Shown: positions 51,266 through 59,592, counted from the first letter of the stretch. The stretch is 64,000 bases of DNA from an uncultured Christensenella sp. (GCA_905203015.1 CAJKUC010000003.1:61378-125377); one strand, 5' to 3'. Notes: a model not told the origin generated them from the letters alone. Numbers and translations: made by a program.

Positions 51266-53148
51266 TGATTAAGAATTTTGAAGAATTGAAAAAGACTTCC
51301 GACGCTTGTTCCGCATGCCTCGATTCCAAGTTTACGGGGGCGGACGGCAAACGCCACGTTGTGCTGTGCGGCGGTACGGGCTGCCTTTCTTCCCATTCGC
51401 ACGAGATCAAGGAAGAATTTGAAAAACAGATCAGAGAAAGAGGGCTGGAAGAGCGGATCACCGTTAATCAGGTGGGCTGCTTCGGTTTCTGTTCGCAGGG
51501 ACCTTTCGTGAAAATTTATCCCGAAGATACGCTTTATCGCATGGTGAAACTCGACGACGTTACCGAGATCGTGGAAAGCGATCTTATGGGCGGCGAAATC
51601 GTGGAGCGGCTGCTGTATGTCGATCCCGCGACAAAAGAAAAAGTTTCCAAACAGGACGAAATCAATTTCTATAAAAAGCAGGTGCGCGTCGCATTGCACG
51701 GCTGCGGCAGCATCGATCCCGAAAATTTCAAAGAAGCCATCGGCGCAGGCGCGTTCAAAGGGCTTGCCCGTGCGTTGAAGATGTCCCGCCAGGACGTGAT
51801 CAACGAAGTTCTTGCTTCGGGGCTTCGCGGGCGCGGCGGCGGCGGTTTCCCCACGGGAAGAAAGTGGCAGTTTGCCTATAATCAGCCCGAAGGCGAAAAA
51901 TACGTTGTGTGCAACGGCGACGAGGGCGATCCCGGCGCGTTTATGGATAGATCCATTCTCGAAGGGAATCCTCTTGCCGTAATCGAAGGCATGATGATCG
52001 CGGGCTATGCAATCGGCGCGCAGAACGGCTATTTCTACGTTCGTGCGGAATACCCGATTGCCGTAAACCGCCTAAAAATCGCGATTAAAGAAGCGGAAGA
52101 AGCGGGGTTGATCGGCGACAATATTCTCGGCACGGATTTCTCGTTCATGGTGCATATCCGCCTCGGCGCGGGCGCGTTCGTTTGCGGCGAAGAAACGGCG
52201 CTTCTCAATTCGATCGAAGGGCAGCGCGGCATGCCTCGCCCCCGCCCTCCGTTCCCTGCGGTGAAAGGGCTCTGGCAGAAGCCTTCCATTATCAACAACG
52301 TGGAAACGCTTGCCTGCGTGCCGTATATTCTGCGCGAGGGCGCGGAAAAATTCGCTTCTTACGGCACGGAAAGATCGAAGGGCACGAAAGTATTCGCGCT
52401 CGGCGGCAAGATCAATAACGTGGGGCTTGTGGAAGTGCCCATGGGCACGACTTTACGGGAACTGATATACGATATCGGAGGCGGGATTCCCGGCGGAAAA
52501 AAATTCAAAGCGATTCAGACGGGCGGCCCTTCGGGCGGCTGCCTCACGGAAGCGGATCTCGACGCGTCGATCGATTACGATAATCTGATCGCGAAAGGCT
52601 CGATGATGGGCTCCGGCGGCGCAATCGTGATGGACGAAGACAACTGTATGGTGGACGTGGCGAAATTCTATATGGAATTCATCTGCGACGAATCTTGCGG
52701 AAAATGCACGCCCTGCCGTATCGGAACGAAGCGTATGCTGGAACTGCTTACGAAAATTACCGACGGCAAAGCGACGATGGAGGATCTCGACGCGCTGGAA
52801 GATCTTGCGCACAACGTGAAGAGCAACTCTCTCTGCGGGCTGGGGCAGACGGCACCCAACCCCGTGCTCTCCACGCTCTCCCGCTTCCGCGACGAATACG
52901 TGGCGCATATCGTGGAGAAAAAATGCCCCGCGCACGTGTGCAAACATCTCATGAAGTACGAAGTGATCAAAGATAAATGCTTCGGTTGCGGTCTTTGCGA
53001 AAGACAGTGCCCCGTCGGCGCGATCACCAAGACGGATTACGTCGCTCCCGGCAAGAAATTGCCCGCCCGCACGCTGGATCAGGAAAAATGCATCAAGTGC
53101 GGCATGTGCATAGCGTCGTGTAAGTTTAAAGCGATCGAGAAGAAATAA
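51265..53148 (+). CDS. hydB: NAD-linked [FeFe] hydrogenase subunit HydB (NuoF-like)
   Basis: HydB carries the NADH/FMN site. Its order is an N-terminal thioredoxin-like [2Fe-2S] domain (C35, C40, C72, C76), the NuoF core with NADH/FMN loop GLRGRGGGGFPTGRKW, a [4Fe-4S] site CDESCGKCTPCRIG, and a C-terminal two-cluster ferredoxin (CFGCGLCERQCP and CIKCGMCIASC). 627 residues is typical of electron-bifurcating trimers. The start ATG at 51265 overlaps the hydC stop; the frame is open upstream inside hydC, but GGAGG and the protein start MIKNFEELKK fit 51265. Confidence 0.96.
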   Translation: MIKNFEELKKTSDACSACLDSKFTGADGKRHVVLCGGTGCLSSHSHEIKEEFEKQIRERGLEERITVNQVGCFGFCSQGPFVKIYPEDTLYRMVKLDDVTEIVESDLMGGEIVERLLYVDPATKEKVSKQDEINFYKKQVRVALHGCGSIDPENFKEAIGAGAFKGLARALKMSRQDVINEVLASGLRGRGGGGFPTGRKWQFAYNQPEGEKYVVCNGDEGDPGAFMDRSILEGNPLAVIEGMMIAGYAIGAQNGYFYVRAEYPIAVNRLKIAIKEAEEAGLIGDNILGTDFSFMVHIRLGAGAFVCGEETALLNSIEGQRGMPRPRPPFPAVKGLWQKPSIINNVETLACVPYILREGAEKFASYGTERSKGTKVFALGGKINNVGLVEVPMGTTLRELIYDIGGGIPGGKKFKAIQTGGPSGGCLTEADLDASIDYDNLIAKGSMMGSGGAIVMDEDNCMVDVAKFYMEFICDESCGKCTPCRIGTKRMLELLTKITDGKATMEDLDALEDLAHNVKSNSLCGLGQTAPNPVLSTLSRFRDEYVAHIVEKKCPAHVCKHLMKYEVIKDKCFGCGLCERQCPVGAITKTDYVAPGKKLPARTLDQEKCIKCGMCIASCKFKAIEKK

Positions 53149-53165
53149 GGGGAGGAAATAAGAAA

Positions 53166-54929
53166 ATGGCTAAAATCAATATTAAGATAGAGGGCGTACC
53201 CTATCAGGTGGAAGAAGGGCTTACGATACTGGAAGCCGCCCGCGTCTGCGGATATGAAATTCCTTCTCTTTGCACGTTCAATCACGGCGAATGTTCTCAG
53301 GGTTCGTGCCGCGTATGCCTCGTGGAAGCGACGGGCGCGAGGGGGCTTGTGGCTTCCTGCGTGTACCCCGTGGCGGACGGCATGGAAATCACGATCTCTT
53401 CGCCCAAGGCGGTGGAAGCGCGCAGAACGTCGGTGGAACTGCTGCTTTCCAATCACAACAGGGATTGCCAGGAATGTGACAAGAACGGAAAATGCGAACT
53501 ATTGCACGTGGCGCAACTGACGGGCGCGAGAGATAACGCGTATTGCGGCGCGAAGACGGAAACGACGGTGGACAATCTCACTCCCGCGATCAAGCGGGAT
53601 ACGTCGAAATGCGTGCTTTGCGGAAGATGCATCGCCCGTTGTAAAAACGCGCACGGGCTTTCCGTGCTCGGCTTTGAAAAGCGCGGATTCAAAACGATCG
53701 TCGCGCCTGCGGAAAACAGATCGTTCGCAAATTCGCCCTGTATTTTATGCGGGCAGTGCGTCAGCGTTTGCCCGACGGGCGCGTTGATGGAAGTTTCCGA
53801 AATCGAAAAAGTGGACGAAGCGATGAAAGCGGGAAAATACGTGGTGGTGCAGACGGCTCCCGCCGTACGCGCCGCACTCGGCGAGGAATTCGATATGCCC
53901 GTGGGATCGCTTGTGACGGGAAAAATGGTGGCTGCGTTGCGCCGCCTCGGCTTTAAAAAGGTGTTCGATACGAACTTTGCCGCCGACCTTACGATTATGG
54001 AAGAAGCGACGGAACTTCTGAATCGTATGAAAAACGGCGGAACGTTGCCGATGATCACTTCCTGCTCTCCCGGGTGGGTGAATTATTGCGAATATTATTA
54101 CGGAGATTTATTGCCGCACCTTTCTTCCTGCAAATCGCCGCACGAGATGTTCGGCGCGATTTTAAAGAGTTATTATTGCGAGAAAAACGGAATCGATCCC
54201 CGCGATATGTACGTCGTTTCGATTATGCCCTGTACGGCGAAAAAATACGAAAAGGATCGCCCGCAGTTGCAGAAAGACGGCATAAAGGACGTAGACGCCG
54301 TGCTGACGACGAGAGAACTGGCGAAACTGATCAAGCGTTCGGGAATTCGTTTCGATAAATTGCCCGACGAAAAATTCAATAACGATATCGTGGGCGATTA
54401 TACGGGTGCGGGCGTTATTTTCGGCGTAACGGGCGGCGTGATGGAAGCCGCATTGCGTACGGCGATTTATAAGGTGACGGGAAAAGAACCCGAAAAAGCG
54501 GAACTGAAAGAAGTGCGCGGTTTTGAGGGCGTGCGCGAGGCGGAATATACCCTGAACGGCGCAAAAGTGAAAATCGCCGTGGCGAGTGGCATGAAGAATG
54601 CGAAAATTCTGCTCGATCAGATCAGAGAAGGAAAGAGCGAATATCAGTTTATCGAGATTATGGGTTGCCCCGGAGGGTGCATTGCGGGCGGCGGTCAGCC
54701 GTACGTTCGCCCCTGCTTCCTGCCGAAAGAGGATCTGAATATTCTGGATACGTATAAAGAAAAACGCGCGGCGGCGCTGTATCGCGAAGACGAGAGCCGT
54801 CCGTATCGCTTCTCGCATCAGAATCCTCAGATCGTTTCGTTGTATGAAGATTATCTGGAAGAGCCGAATTCGCATAAAGCGCACGAATTGCTGCATACGT
54901 CTTATGCGGCAAAGGAGCGTTTCAATTAA
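53166..54929 (+). CDS. hydA: NAD-linked [FeFe] hydrogenase catalytic subunit HydA
   Basis: HydA reduces protons with electrons from NADH and, in bifurcating enzymes, reduced ferredoxin. It has a plant-type [2Fe-2S] domain (C36, C48, C51, C65), a His-Cys [4Fe-4S] site (HNRDCQECDKNGKC), two [4Fe-4S] motifs (CVLCGRCIARC, CILCGQCVSVC) and the H-cluster domain. H-cluster motifs are L1 TSCSPGW (residues 298-304), L2 MPCTAKKYE and L3 MGCPGGCIAGGGQP. L1 has serine where the textbook motif has a second cysteine. 587 residues; GGGGAGG precedes the ATG. The maturases HydE, HydF and HydG are not in the window. Confidence 0.96.
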   Translation: MAKINIKIEGVPYQVEEGLTILEAARVCGYEIPSLCTFNHGECSQGSCRVCLVEATGARGLVASCVYPVADGMEITISSPKAVEARRTSVELLLSNHNRDCQECDKNGKCELLHVAQLTGARDNAYCGAKTETTVDNLTPAIKRDTSKCVLCGRCIARCKNAHGLSVLGFEKRGFKTIVAPAENRSFANSPCILCGQCVSVCPTGALMEVSEIEKVDEAMKAGKYVVVQTAPAVRAALGEEFDMPVGSLVTGKMVAALRRLGFKKVFDTNFAADLTIMEEATELLNRMKNGGTLPMITSCSPGWVNYCEYYYGDLLPHLSSCKSPHEMFGAILKSYYCEKNGIDPRDMYVVSIMPCTAKKYEKDRPQLQKDGIKDVDAVLTTRELAKLIKRSGIRFDKLPDEKFNNDIVGDYTGAGVIFGVTGGVMEAALRTAIYKVTGKEPEKAELKEVRGFEGVREAEYTLNGAKVKIAVASGMKNAKILLDQIREGKSEYQFIEIMGCPGGCIAGGGQPYVRPCFLPKEDLNILDTYKEKRAAALYREDESRPYRFSHQNPQIVSLYEDYLEEPNSHKAHELLHTSYAAKERFN

Positions 54930-55069
54930 GTTATTGTGTAAACGGCATTGGTTTAAGCGGTTTTGAAGGATATGAAGCGATTTTTGCGGCGGGCGTAATA
55001 CCGTTTCGGCGGCGCAAACGCAAACAGAGAAAAACGCAGAAATACGAATAAGGCACGAATAAAAACTTG

Positions 55070-55101
55070 ATCCGCGGCGATTCACATCGCCGCGGATTTT
55101 T
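55070..55101 (+). terminator. terminator of the hydrogenase operon
   Basis: An 11-bp perfect stem (55070-55080 with 55087-55097) around the loop TTCACA, followed by T residues. Confidence 0.92.
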
Positions 55102-55103
55102 GC

Positions 55104-55392
55104 TGAGGGTCGCGGCACAATACTTAATTGTTATAATCTTGCCGACATTGAAAGCAAGGAGTATGCGGGAGGTATTGCGGGCGGTATCGTCGGAAATACG
55201 GGAAGTACATCGTTATTCAAATGCGTAAATAATGACGATAATTTTGCAACGGGAACGTATAATCAGAATTTGAGCAAGGTGAACGATTACACGGACGGCG
55301 TTTTTAATGCGTTGGAATATGATACGGCGATATGGAAATTTAACGGGGACGGAAAACCGACGTTGAAATGGGAGGCGATACGGGAAGAATAG
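55104..55392 (+). pseudogene. C-terminal remnant of a GLUG-type surface protein
   Basis: The frame ending at the TAG at 55390-55392 reads NCYNLADIESKEYAGGIA, then GGIVGNTGSTSLFKCVNN and, near the end, DTAIWKFNGDGKPTLKW. This is the pattern of GLUG-motif repeats followed by the usual closing W-x-n-DGKPTLKW segment of clostridial surface proteins. There is no start codon or SD: the frame runs straight into the hydA terminator. Codons are AT-richer (AAT, TTA, ATA) than in neighbours. I read it as the 3' end of a lost gene, probably left by a deletion or insertion. A terminator follows. Confidence 0.7.
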
Positions 55393-55401
55393 AATTTCAA
55401 A

Positions 55402-55436
55402 AAAATGCCGGGCGCAGGCAGCGTTCGGCATTTTAA
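55402..55436 (+). terminator. terminator of the GLUG remnant
   Basis: AAAATGCCG (55402-55410) pairs with CGGCATTTT (55426-55434). Confidence 0.75.
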
Positions 55437-55438
55437 GT

Positions 55439-55484
55439 TAAAAAAAACAAAAAACAGGGAAAAACCAATGTTTTTCTCTGTTTT
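55439..55484 (-). terminator. terminator of the tRNA operon
   Basis: On the minus strand a 15-bp stem with one G-T wobble (plus 55451-55465 with 55470-55484) is followed by a U tract (A-rich plus-strand 55439-55450). Confidence 0.88.
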
Positions 55485-55487
55485 TCT

Positions 55488-55563
55488 TGGTGCACCTTCA
55501 CGGATTTGAACCGGGGACCCACTGATTAAGAGTCAGTTGCTCTACCAACTGAGCTAAAGGTGC
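55488..55563 (-). tRNA. tRNA-Lys (CTT)
   Basis: A cloverleaf with acceptor GCACCTT/AAGGTGC, anticodon loop CTCTTAA (anticodon CTT) and encoded CCA. The T stem has one C-T mismatch (CCCGG against CCGTG). Its 5' base directly abuts the CCA of the upstream tRNA-Lys (TTT). Confidence 0.93.
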
Positions 55564-55639
55564 TGGTGGTCCATCCGAGGCTCGAACTCGGGACACCCTG
55601 ATTAAAAATCAGGTGCTCTGCCAACTGAGCTAATGGGCC
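55564..55639 (-). tRNA. tRNA-Lys (TTT)
   Basis: Anticodon stem CCTGA/TCAGG encloses the loop TTTTTAA (anticodon TTT). The acceptor GGCCCAT/ATGGACC has a C3-A70 mismatch. CCA is encoded, and the next tRNA begins with no spacer. Confidence 0.93.
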
Positions 55640-55714
55640 ATGTTGTACGCGTTTCGCGAATTTTCCTTTACGTAAAGCGATAGGAAAAATGCGATCGGCG
55701 GTGCATTGTTTTTT

Positions 55715-55790
55715 TGGCTGGGGTGGCAAGATTTGAACTTACGAATGCCGGAATCAAAATCCGGTGCCTTAACCACTTGGCGACACCCCA
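55715..55790 (-). tRNA. tRNA-Gln (TTG)
   Basis: Acceptor TGGGGTG/CACCCCA, anticodon loop TTTTGAT between CCGGA and TCCGG (anticodon TTG), and encoded CCA. Confidence 0.95.
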
Positions 55791-55799
55791 AAAAATAAA

Positions 55800-55877
55800 T
55801 GGGGCGGGCGACGAGAATCGAACTCACGACCTCCAGGGCCACAATCTGGCGCTCTAACCAACTGAGCTACACCCGCC
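55800..55877 (-). tRNA. tRNA-His (GTG)
   Basis: Acceptor GCGGGTG/CGCCCGC with an extra 5' G opposite the discriminator C, the histidine identity pair. The anticodon is GTG. CCA is encoded. Confidence 0.95.
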
Positions 55878-55884
55878 GTTTATT

Positions 55885-55961
55885 TGGTGCGCCTGAAGAG
55901 ATTCGAACCCCTGACACACGGCTTAGAAGGCCGTTGCTCTATCCAACTGAGCTACAGGCGC
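55885..55961 (-). tRNA. tRNA-Arg (TCT)
   Basis: Acceptor GCGCCTG/CAGGCGC, anticodon stem ACGGC/GCCGT around the loop CTTCTAA (anticodon TCT), and encoded CCA. Confidence 0.95.
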
Positions 55962-56009
55962 ATATCGGACGCTCGTCTTGCCTGCCGCACACAGCGACAT
56001 TAAAAACAA

Positions 56010-56083
<74 letters not shown>

Positions 56084-56117
56084 ATTTCCTTACTCTATCG
56101 CATCAACGCGCTTGTAT

Positions 56118-56146
56118 ATAATAACACTTTCGCAATCGATTGTCAA
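56118..56146 (-). promoter_or_regulatory. sigma-A promoter of the tRNA array
   Basis: On the minus strand TTGACA, 17 bp and TATTAT drive the order Gly-Arg-His-Gln-Lys-Lys. Confidence 0.85.
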
Positions 56147-56304
56147 CGTTTTTTTGCCGTTTTTTGAAAAATTTCCAAAATTTTTTTCGTGAAAAGGGGA
56201 ATTGCTCATGTGCGGAAGAAAAAAACGCGGTTCATACCGCTCGACGCGCTTGACGCGAGCGAAAGCGCGATGAAAAAACGACGAAAAACGGCACCCGGGA
56301 ACGT

Positions 56305-56610
56305 TTATTTCGAGACGATGAAAAAAGAGAAGCCCGAGCGGAAGGCAAGTATGGCGAGATATACGTTCAGTACGCCGAGCATGGGCATCAGAATCATCAG
56401 AAACAGGCTTTTCTGCCGATACCTGAAAATAAACATGCATACATACAACGTGATCGCTCCGCCGAGCAGCCCCGTTAAAAAAAGTCTGCCGTCCGATTTT
56501 TTGTAATCGTCGGTGCCGTCCGTTTCGTCTTTCAGATTTTTAATGAGCAGAAACGCGTAAAAATTGATTGCCGCAATGTACGCGCAAAGTAAAACGTAGA
56601 AAATAACCAT
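56305..56610 (-). CDS. DUF1294 membrane protein
   Basis: The 101 residues contain three hydrophobic helices and the DUF1294 pattern: an N-terminal helix ending AFLLIKNLKD, the loop SDGRLFLTGLLGGAITLYV and a basic FRYRQKS segment. The function is unknown. The start ATG (56610) has only GGAA upstream, just after an inverted repeat at 56625-56646. Confidence 0.82.
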   Translation of the reverse strand: MVIFYVLLCAYIAAINFYAFLLIKNLKDETDGTDDYKKSDGRLFLTGLLGGAITLYVCMFIFRYRQKSLFLMILMPMLGVLNVYLAILAFRSGFSFFIVSK

Positions 56611-56624
56611 ACGTTCAGTATTCC

Positions 56625-56646
56625 CGTTTTAAATGCGTTTAAAACG
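56625..56646 (-). other. inverted repeat upstream of the DUF1294 gene
   Basis: CGTTTTAAA and TTTAAAACG flank TGCG (56625-56646). It may be an operator or an mRNA hairpin before the start codon. Confidence 0.4.
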
Positions 56647-56877
56647 CGTAAAATTAAGCGAATCCTGCGAAGAATGCGCGGCTTGATAAAATCATCGGGG
56701 AGGCGTATTCCGTCGTTTTTGACGCATTTACGGCGACGTAAAGCGAAGGCACGGCAGAATTTCAAACAAAAATTCCCGAAGCGGAAAAACGCGACGGGAA
56801 AAAATACGCAATAAATATCGGCGATCGTTTGCCGTTTCGGCGCGATCGTCGGCGAGGAAAACATGAAAGCGAAAAAA

Positions 56878-57147
56878 TTAATTTGCTTCGACTGGCTTCG
56901 CTTTTGAATTTTTGTATTCTTCGATGGCTTTGGAGAGTTGATCGGGGCAGGAAGTGTTGTTTCGGCAACGAATCCCCGCAAGCAAGGTTTCCACTTCGTC
57001 GATATCTTTGCCTTCCACAAGGCGCGCGATTCCCTGCAGATTGCCGCCGCAACCGCCGATGAAACGTACGTTATGCAGTTTGTTGTCCTCGGTTACGTCG
57101 AATAAAATCTGACGGGAACAAGTTCCTTTCGTAGAATATGTAAACAT
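56878..57147 (-). CDS. TSCPD-domain protein (TIGR03905 family)
   Basis: The protein has FTYSTKGTCSRQILFDV at the N terminus, NVRFIGGCGGNLQGIARLVEG in two adjoining segments, and the name-giving TSCPD motif (CRNNTSCPDQL). The domain also occurs at the end of B12-dependent ribonucleotide reductases; the role of stand-alone copies is unknown. Conserved cysteines suggest metal binding. 89 residues is normal. GAGG lies 8 nt before the ATG. Confidence 0.9.
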   Translation of the reverse strand: MFTYSTKGTCSRQILFDVTEDNKLHNVRFIGGCGGNLQGIARLVEGKDIDEVETLLAGIRCRNNTSCPDQLSKAIEEYKNSKAKPVEAN

Positions 57148-57291
57148 TTTTTTACCTCTTTTTAAATCGCCGCAAAGCGGGATCTGTATGAATCAGCGTT
57201 ATTTTTCAAATCGGATATGCCGCACAAGCAGAAGCCGCGATCAAATGCGGCGTCGAGACGGCGGGGGAGAAAAGCAAAATAAAAAGCCCGG

Positions 57292-57816
57292 TCAGTCCAC
57301 GAGCGTATCGTAGATAGCGGAATAGAGTTCCGATGCCTTCAATTCCCAACTTTTGTAGATATTCTGCGCCGTTTTTTTATCGGGAACGACGAATTTCAGT
57401 TCCAGCATGGGCTGAACGGGCGCCATAATCTTTAAAAACACGGTGTAAGTGCCGTCTTTGTTCAGATAATAGTCCGCTTTGCATTCCTGACGGTTGCGCA
57501 GTTTTCCGCTGTTCTTTTTCACGAACGCGGAAATTTCTTCGCGTATGCTTTTCGGTATGTTGATATAAAAATTATTCAGGCTTTCTCTGCCGTCCGCCGT
57601 AATCGAATAGAGCGGCTCTTCGTCGGAAGAAGTGCGGCAGATAAAACCGTCGTCGAGGAGTTTCGGCAAAAGTTCCATGCAGTCCATATAATTGAGCCAG
57701 CCGTTGCCCGTCGTGCACATTTCGACGATCGTGCGTTCGGAAAGCGCGCTTTCCATCTTATCGAAGACGAAAAGCAGGATAAGTTTATTTACCGACGTTT
57801 CGCCCTGAATCTGCAT
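57292..57816 (-). CDS. DUF4364 protein (winged-helix-like)
   Basis: The 174 residues begin with a winged-helix-like domain (NKLILLFVFDKMESALSE, then LPKLLDDGFICR) followed by a beta-rich domain with YYLNKDGTYTVFLKI and ASELYSAIYDTLV. This matches DUF4364, common in Clostridia and of unknown function, perhaps a transcription factor. I start at the ATG at 57816, with AAGGAG 10 nt upstream; 24 codons of open frame upstream lack an SD. Confidence 0.85.
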   Translation of the reverse strand: MQIQGETSVNKLILLFVFDKMESALSERTIVEMCTTGNGWLNYMDCMELLPKLLDDGFICRTSSDEEPLYSITADGRESLNNFYINIPKSIREEISAFVKKNSGKLRNRQECKADYYLNKDGTYTVFLKIMAPVQPMLELKFVVPDKKTAQNIYKSWELKASELYSAIYDTLVD

Positions 57817-57964
57817 GGCGGTGAAACTCCTTCGTACGAATTTTTTTGTAAAGATAAAACCGCCCCGACCGTTTCGTACGGGGCACAAGGCGGCTTATCG
57901 CATGATTTTCCGAGGCGTACGCCCGCATGATAACGTCGGTGCGTGCGCGCGGGAAGCGGAAAAG

Positions 57965-58192
57965 TTACGCGGCGAAAACCTGCAACTTTTTAAGGAAATC
58001 GTCGCAATCGTCGGAATATACTTCCACGGTGAGGGGCTGGGAAAGATCGAGCGAGAAGATGCCGAGAATGGATTTCGCGTCAACCACGTATTTTCCGCTC
58101 TTCAAAAGGACTTCGTAAGGGCAATCCTGCGTTAAAGCAACGAATTCTTTCACTTTTTGCGCCATTTCGAGAGAAATTTTCATAGATTTCAT
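57965..58192 (-). CDS. HPr-like domain protein without the active-site histidine
   Basis: The 75-residue protein resembles HPr of the phosphotransferase system over DAKSILGIFSLDLSQPLTVEV, corresponding to the Ser46 region (KSIMGVMSLG) of HPr. The His15 segment (HARPA) is missing; residues 8-16 read LEMAQKVKE. It therefore cannot act as a normal phosphocarrier. Crh-like regulation through the serine is possible but not shown. GGAGG lies 12 nt before the first ATG (58192), and a second ATG follows three codons later. Confidence 0.8.
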   Translation of the reverse strand: MKSMKISLEMAQKVKEFVALTQDCPYEVLLKSGKYVVDAKSILGIFSLDLSQPLTVEVYSDDCDDFLKKLQVFAA

Positions 58193-58227
58193 AATAATCA
58201 GAATCCTCCGATATTTTTATTGACTCT

Positions 58228-58256
58228 ATTATACATAATTTCACGTGCAAAATCAA
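58228..58256 (-). promoter_or_regulatory. sigma-A promoter for the HPr-like gene
   Basis: On the minus strand TTGATT, 17 bp and TATAAT lie about 35 bp before the start codon. Confidence 0.78.
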
Positions 58257-58496
58257 GACATTTTTAAAAAAATTTTTTTTCGTACGGCGTTTTTGTGCTA
58301 TAACGATAATATGACAGGTAAAAAACTGTTTATTTTTTTATTTCGTCGGCACGCGTATACCGCTTTGCGGATTGCCGAGGATACGGCTTCGTACGGCTTT
58401 ATGCCGGTGCGGGCATCGATTACCGGAAAAATGTCGGAATACGTTTATTTTTCGTTCCGTCGGCAAAATAAAAAGAGAATCCTGCCGCAGAAAAAC
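58257..58496. other. intergenic region before nudF
   Basis: A plus-strand frame of about 95-116 codons crosses this stretch, but it contains the nudF promoter and has no SD or recognisable motif; I treat it as non-coding. Confidence 0.4.
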
Positions 58497-58525
58497 TTTA
58501 CAAAACGTTTTGATCGTCGTATAAT
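58497..58525 (+). promoter_or_regulatory. sigma-A promoter for nudF
   Basis: TTTACA (58497-58502), 17 bp and TATAAT (58520-58525). The leader includes a TCCCGC/GCGGGA hairpin. Confidence 0.8.
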
Positions 58526-58638
58526 TGAAAGCAGAGAGAAAAAAAATCCCGCAAAAAGACGGCGGGAAAAAAACGGACGGAAATATAACGACTAACGGCG
58601 CGAAAGAAAGGTGAAAAAACGCTGCGGGAGAAATAAAT

Positions 58639-59196
58639 ATGGATTTTACGGAAAAGACGGTGAAGAAAAATTACGTGTATCGCGGGAAGATACTGAACGT
58701 GCGTTGCGACGACGCCGCTTTGCCCGACGGCAGGGCATGTAAGCGCGAGATCGTGGAACATCACGGCGGCGCGGCGGTGCTTTGCGTGCAAGGCGGAAAA
58801 ATCGCGTTTGTAAGGCAATATCGATACGCTTACGGCGAGAGCGTTCTGGAAATTCCCGCGGGAAAGTTGGAAGAGGGCGAAGATCCGCTGTTTGCCGCAA
58901 AACGCGAACTGGAAGAGGAAACGGGCGTGACCTCGACGGACTTCGAGAAAATCGCCACGGTGTATCCCTCGCCCGGATACACGAACGAAAAAATATACGT
59001 ATATCGCGCGACGGACGGAAAAGCGGGAATACAACGGCTTGACGACGGCGAATTTCTGTCGGTGGAATGGATCGAAGAAAAACGGGCGAAACAGATGCTC
59101 TTCGCGGGAGAATTCAACGATTCAAAAACACTGATCGCGTTGCAGGATTATTTTCTGAAAAAGGCGGAAGAAAAGAGCGCGGGCGGAAAAGAATAA
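58639..59196 (+). CDS. nudF: ADP-ribose pyrophosphatase (Nudix)
   Basis: NudF hydrolyses ADP-ribose to AMP and ribose-5-phosphate. The Nudix box runs from Gly75 to Val97, with REL followed by EEETGV providing the metal-binding glutamates, and the N-terminal KKNYVYRGKILNVRCDD matches the dimerisation region of the ADP-ribose subgroup. GPGG-type downstream loop SPGYTNEKIYVY also fits. 185 residues; GGGAG lies before the ATG. Confidence 0.93.
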   Translation: MDFTEKTVKKNYVYRGKILNVRCDDAALPDGRACKREIVEHHGGAAVLCVQGGKIAFVRQYRYAYGESVLEIPAGKLEEGEDPLFAAKRELEEETGVTSTDFEKIATVYPSPGYTNEKIYVYRATDGKAGIQRLDDGEFLSVEWIEEKRAKQMLFAGEFNDSKTLIALQDYFLKKAEEKSAGGKE

Positions 59197-59265
59197 GCGG
59201 CAGAAAATAAGCGGGAAAGCGCGCATAAAGGGCGAAAGAAAAACGAATGAGCGGCGAACGAAAAA

Positions 59266-59302
59266 TCGGGCCGGGGAAGATTTGTTCCCCGACCGTTTTT
59301 TT
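59266..59302 (+). terminator. intrinsic terminator after nudF
   Basis: GGCCGGGGAA pairs with TTCCCCGACC with one mismatch (59269-59294), followed by a T run. Confidence 0.85.
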
Positions 59303-59352
59303 CAGCCGGACGCGATAGGCGCGCCGTGCGTTCTGCCTTTTACGAGAGAAAA

Positions 59353-59559
59353 TCAATCGTTGCAGCAGCAGTTGTTTTTCGGCGTGAGCCATGCGGAAAG
59401 CGTGCCGTTTTTATACAGGCAATAGAGCAAAGCGGCGATGACGGGAAGAGTGCATCCGCATAACGATCCGCCGTCGAAGAAGCCGTCCTTCGAGCCGAGT
59501 ACGAAAAGGGCGATAAGAATCCAGAGCGTGGCGTTGTTGCCCTGAGTGCAGCAATTCAT
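59353..59559 (-). CDS. small cysteine-rich membrane protein
   Basis: The 68-residue protein starts MNCCTQGNN, has two short hydrophobic segments (about residues 11-22 and 36-50) and ends KNNCCCND, with eight cysteines in all. Similar short Cys-rich, glycine-containing proteins in Clostridia are often linked to spores or metal binding, but I recognise no defined family. AGGAGGT is a strong SD, and it lies in the 3' arm of a CTCCTG/CAGGAG hairpin. Confidence 0.75.
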   Translation of the reverse strand: MNCCTQGNNATLWILIALFVLGSKDGFFDGGSLCGCTLPVIAALLYCLYKNGTLSAWLTPKNNCCCND

Positions 59560-59569
59560 AAAAATATAC

Positions 59570-59592
59570 CTCCTGTGCTTATGCCGCAGGAG
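59570..59592 (-). promoter_or_regulatory. hairpin sequestering the SD of the Cys-rich gene
   Basis: On the mRNA CTCCTG (plus 59587-59592) can pair with CAGGAG (plus 59570-59575), hiding AGGAGG. An upstream -10-like TATAAT lies at plus 59639-59644. Confidence 0.45.

Noticed and set aside
58245..58595. A plus-strand gene of about 116 codons before nudF
   Set aside because: It contains the nudF promoter, lacks an SD and shows no recognisable domain.
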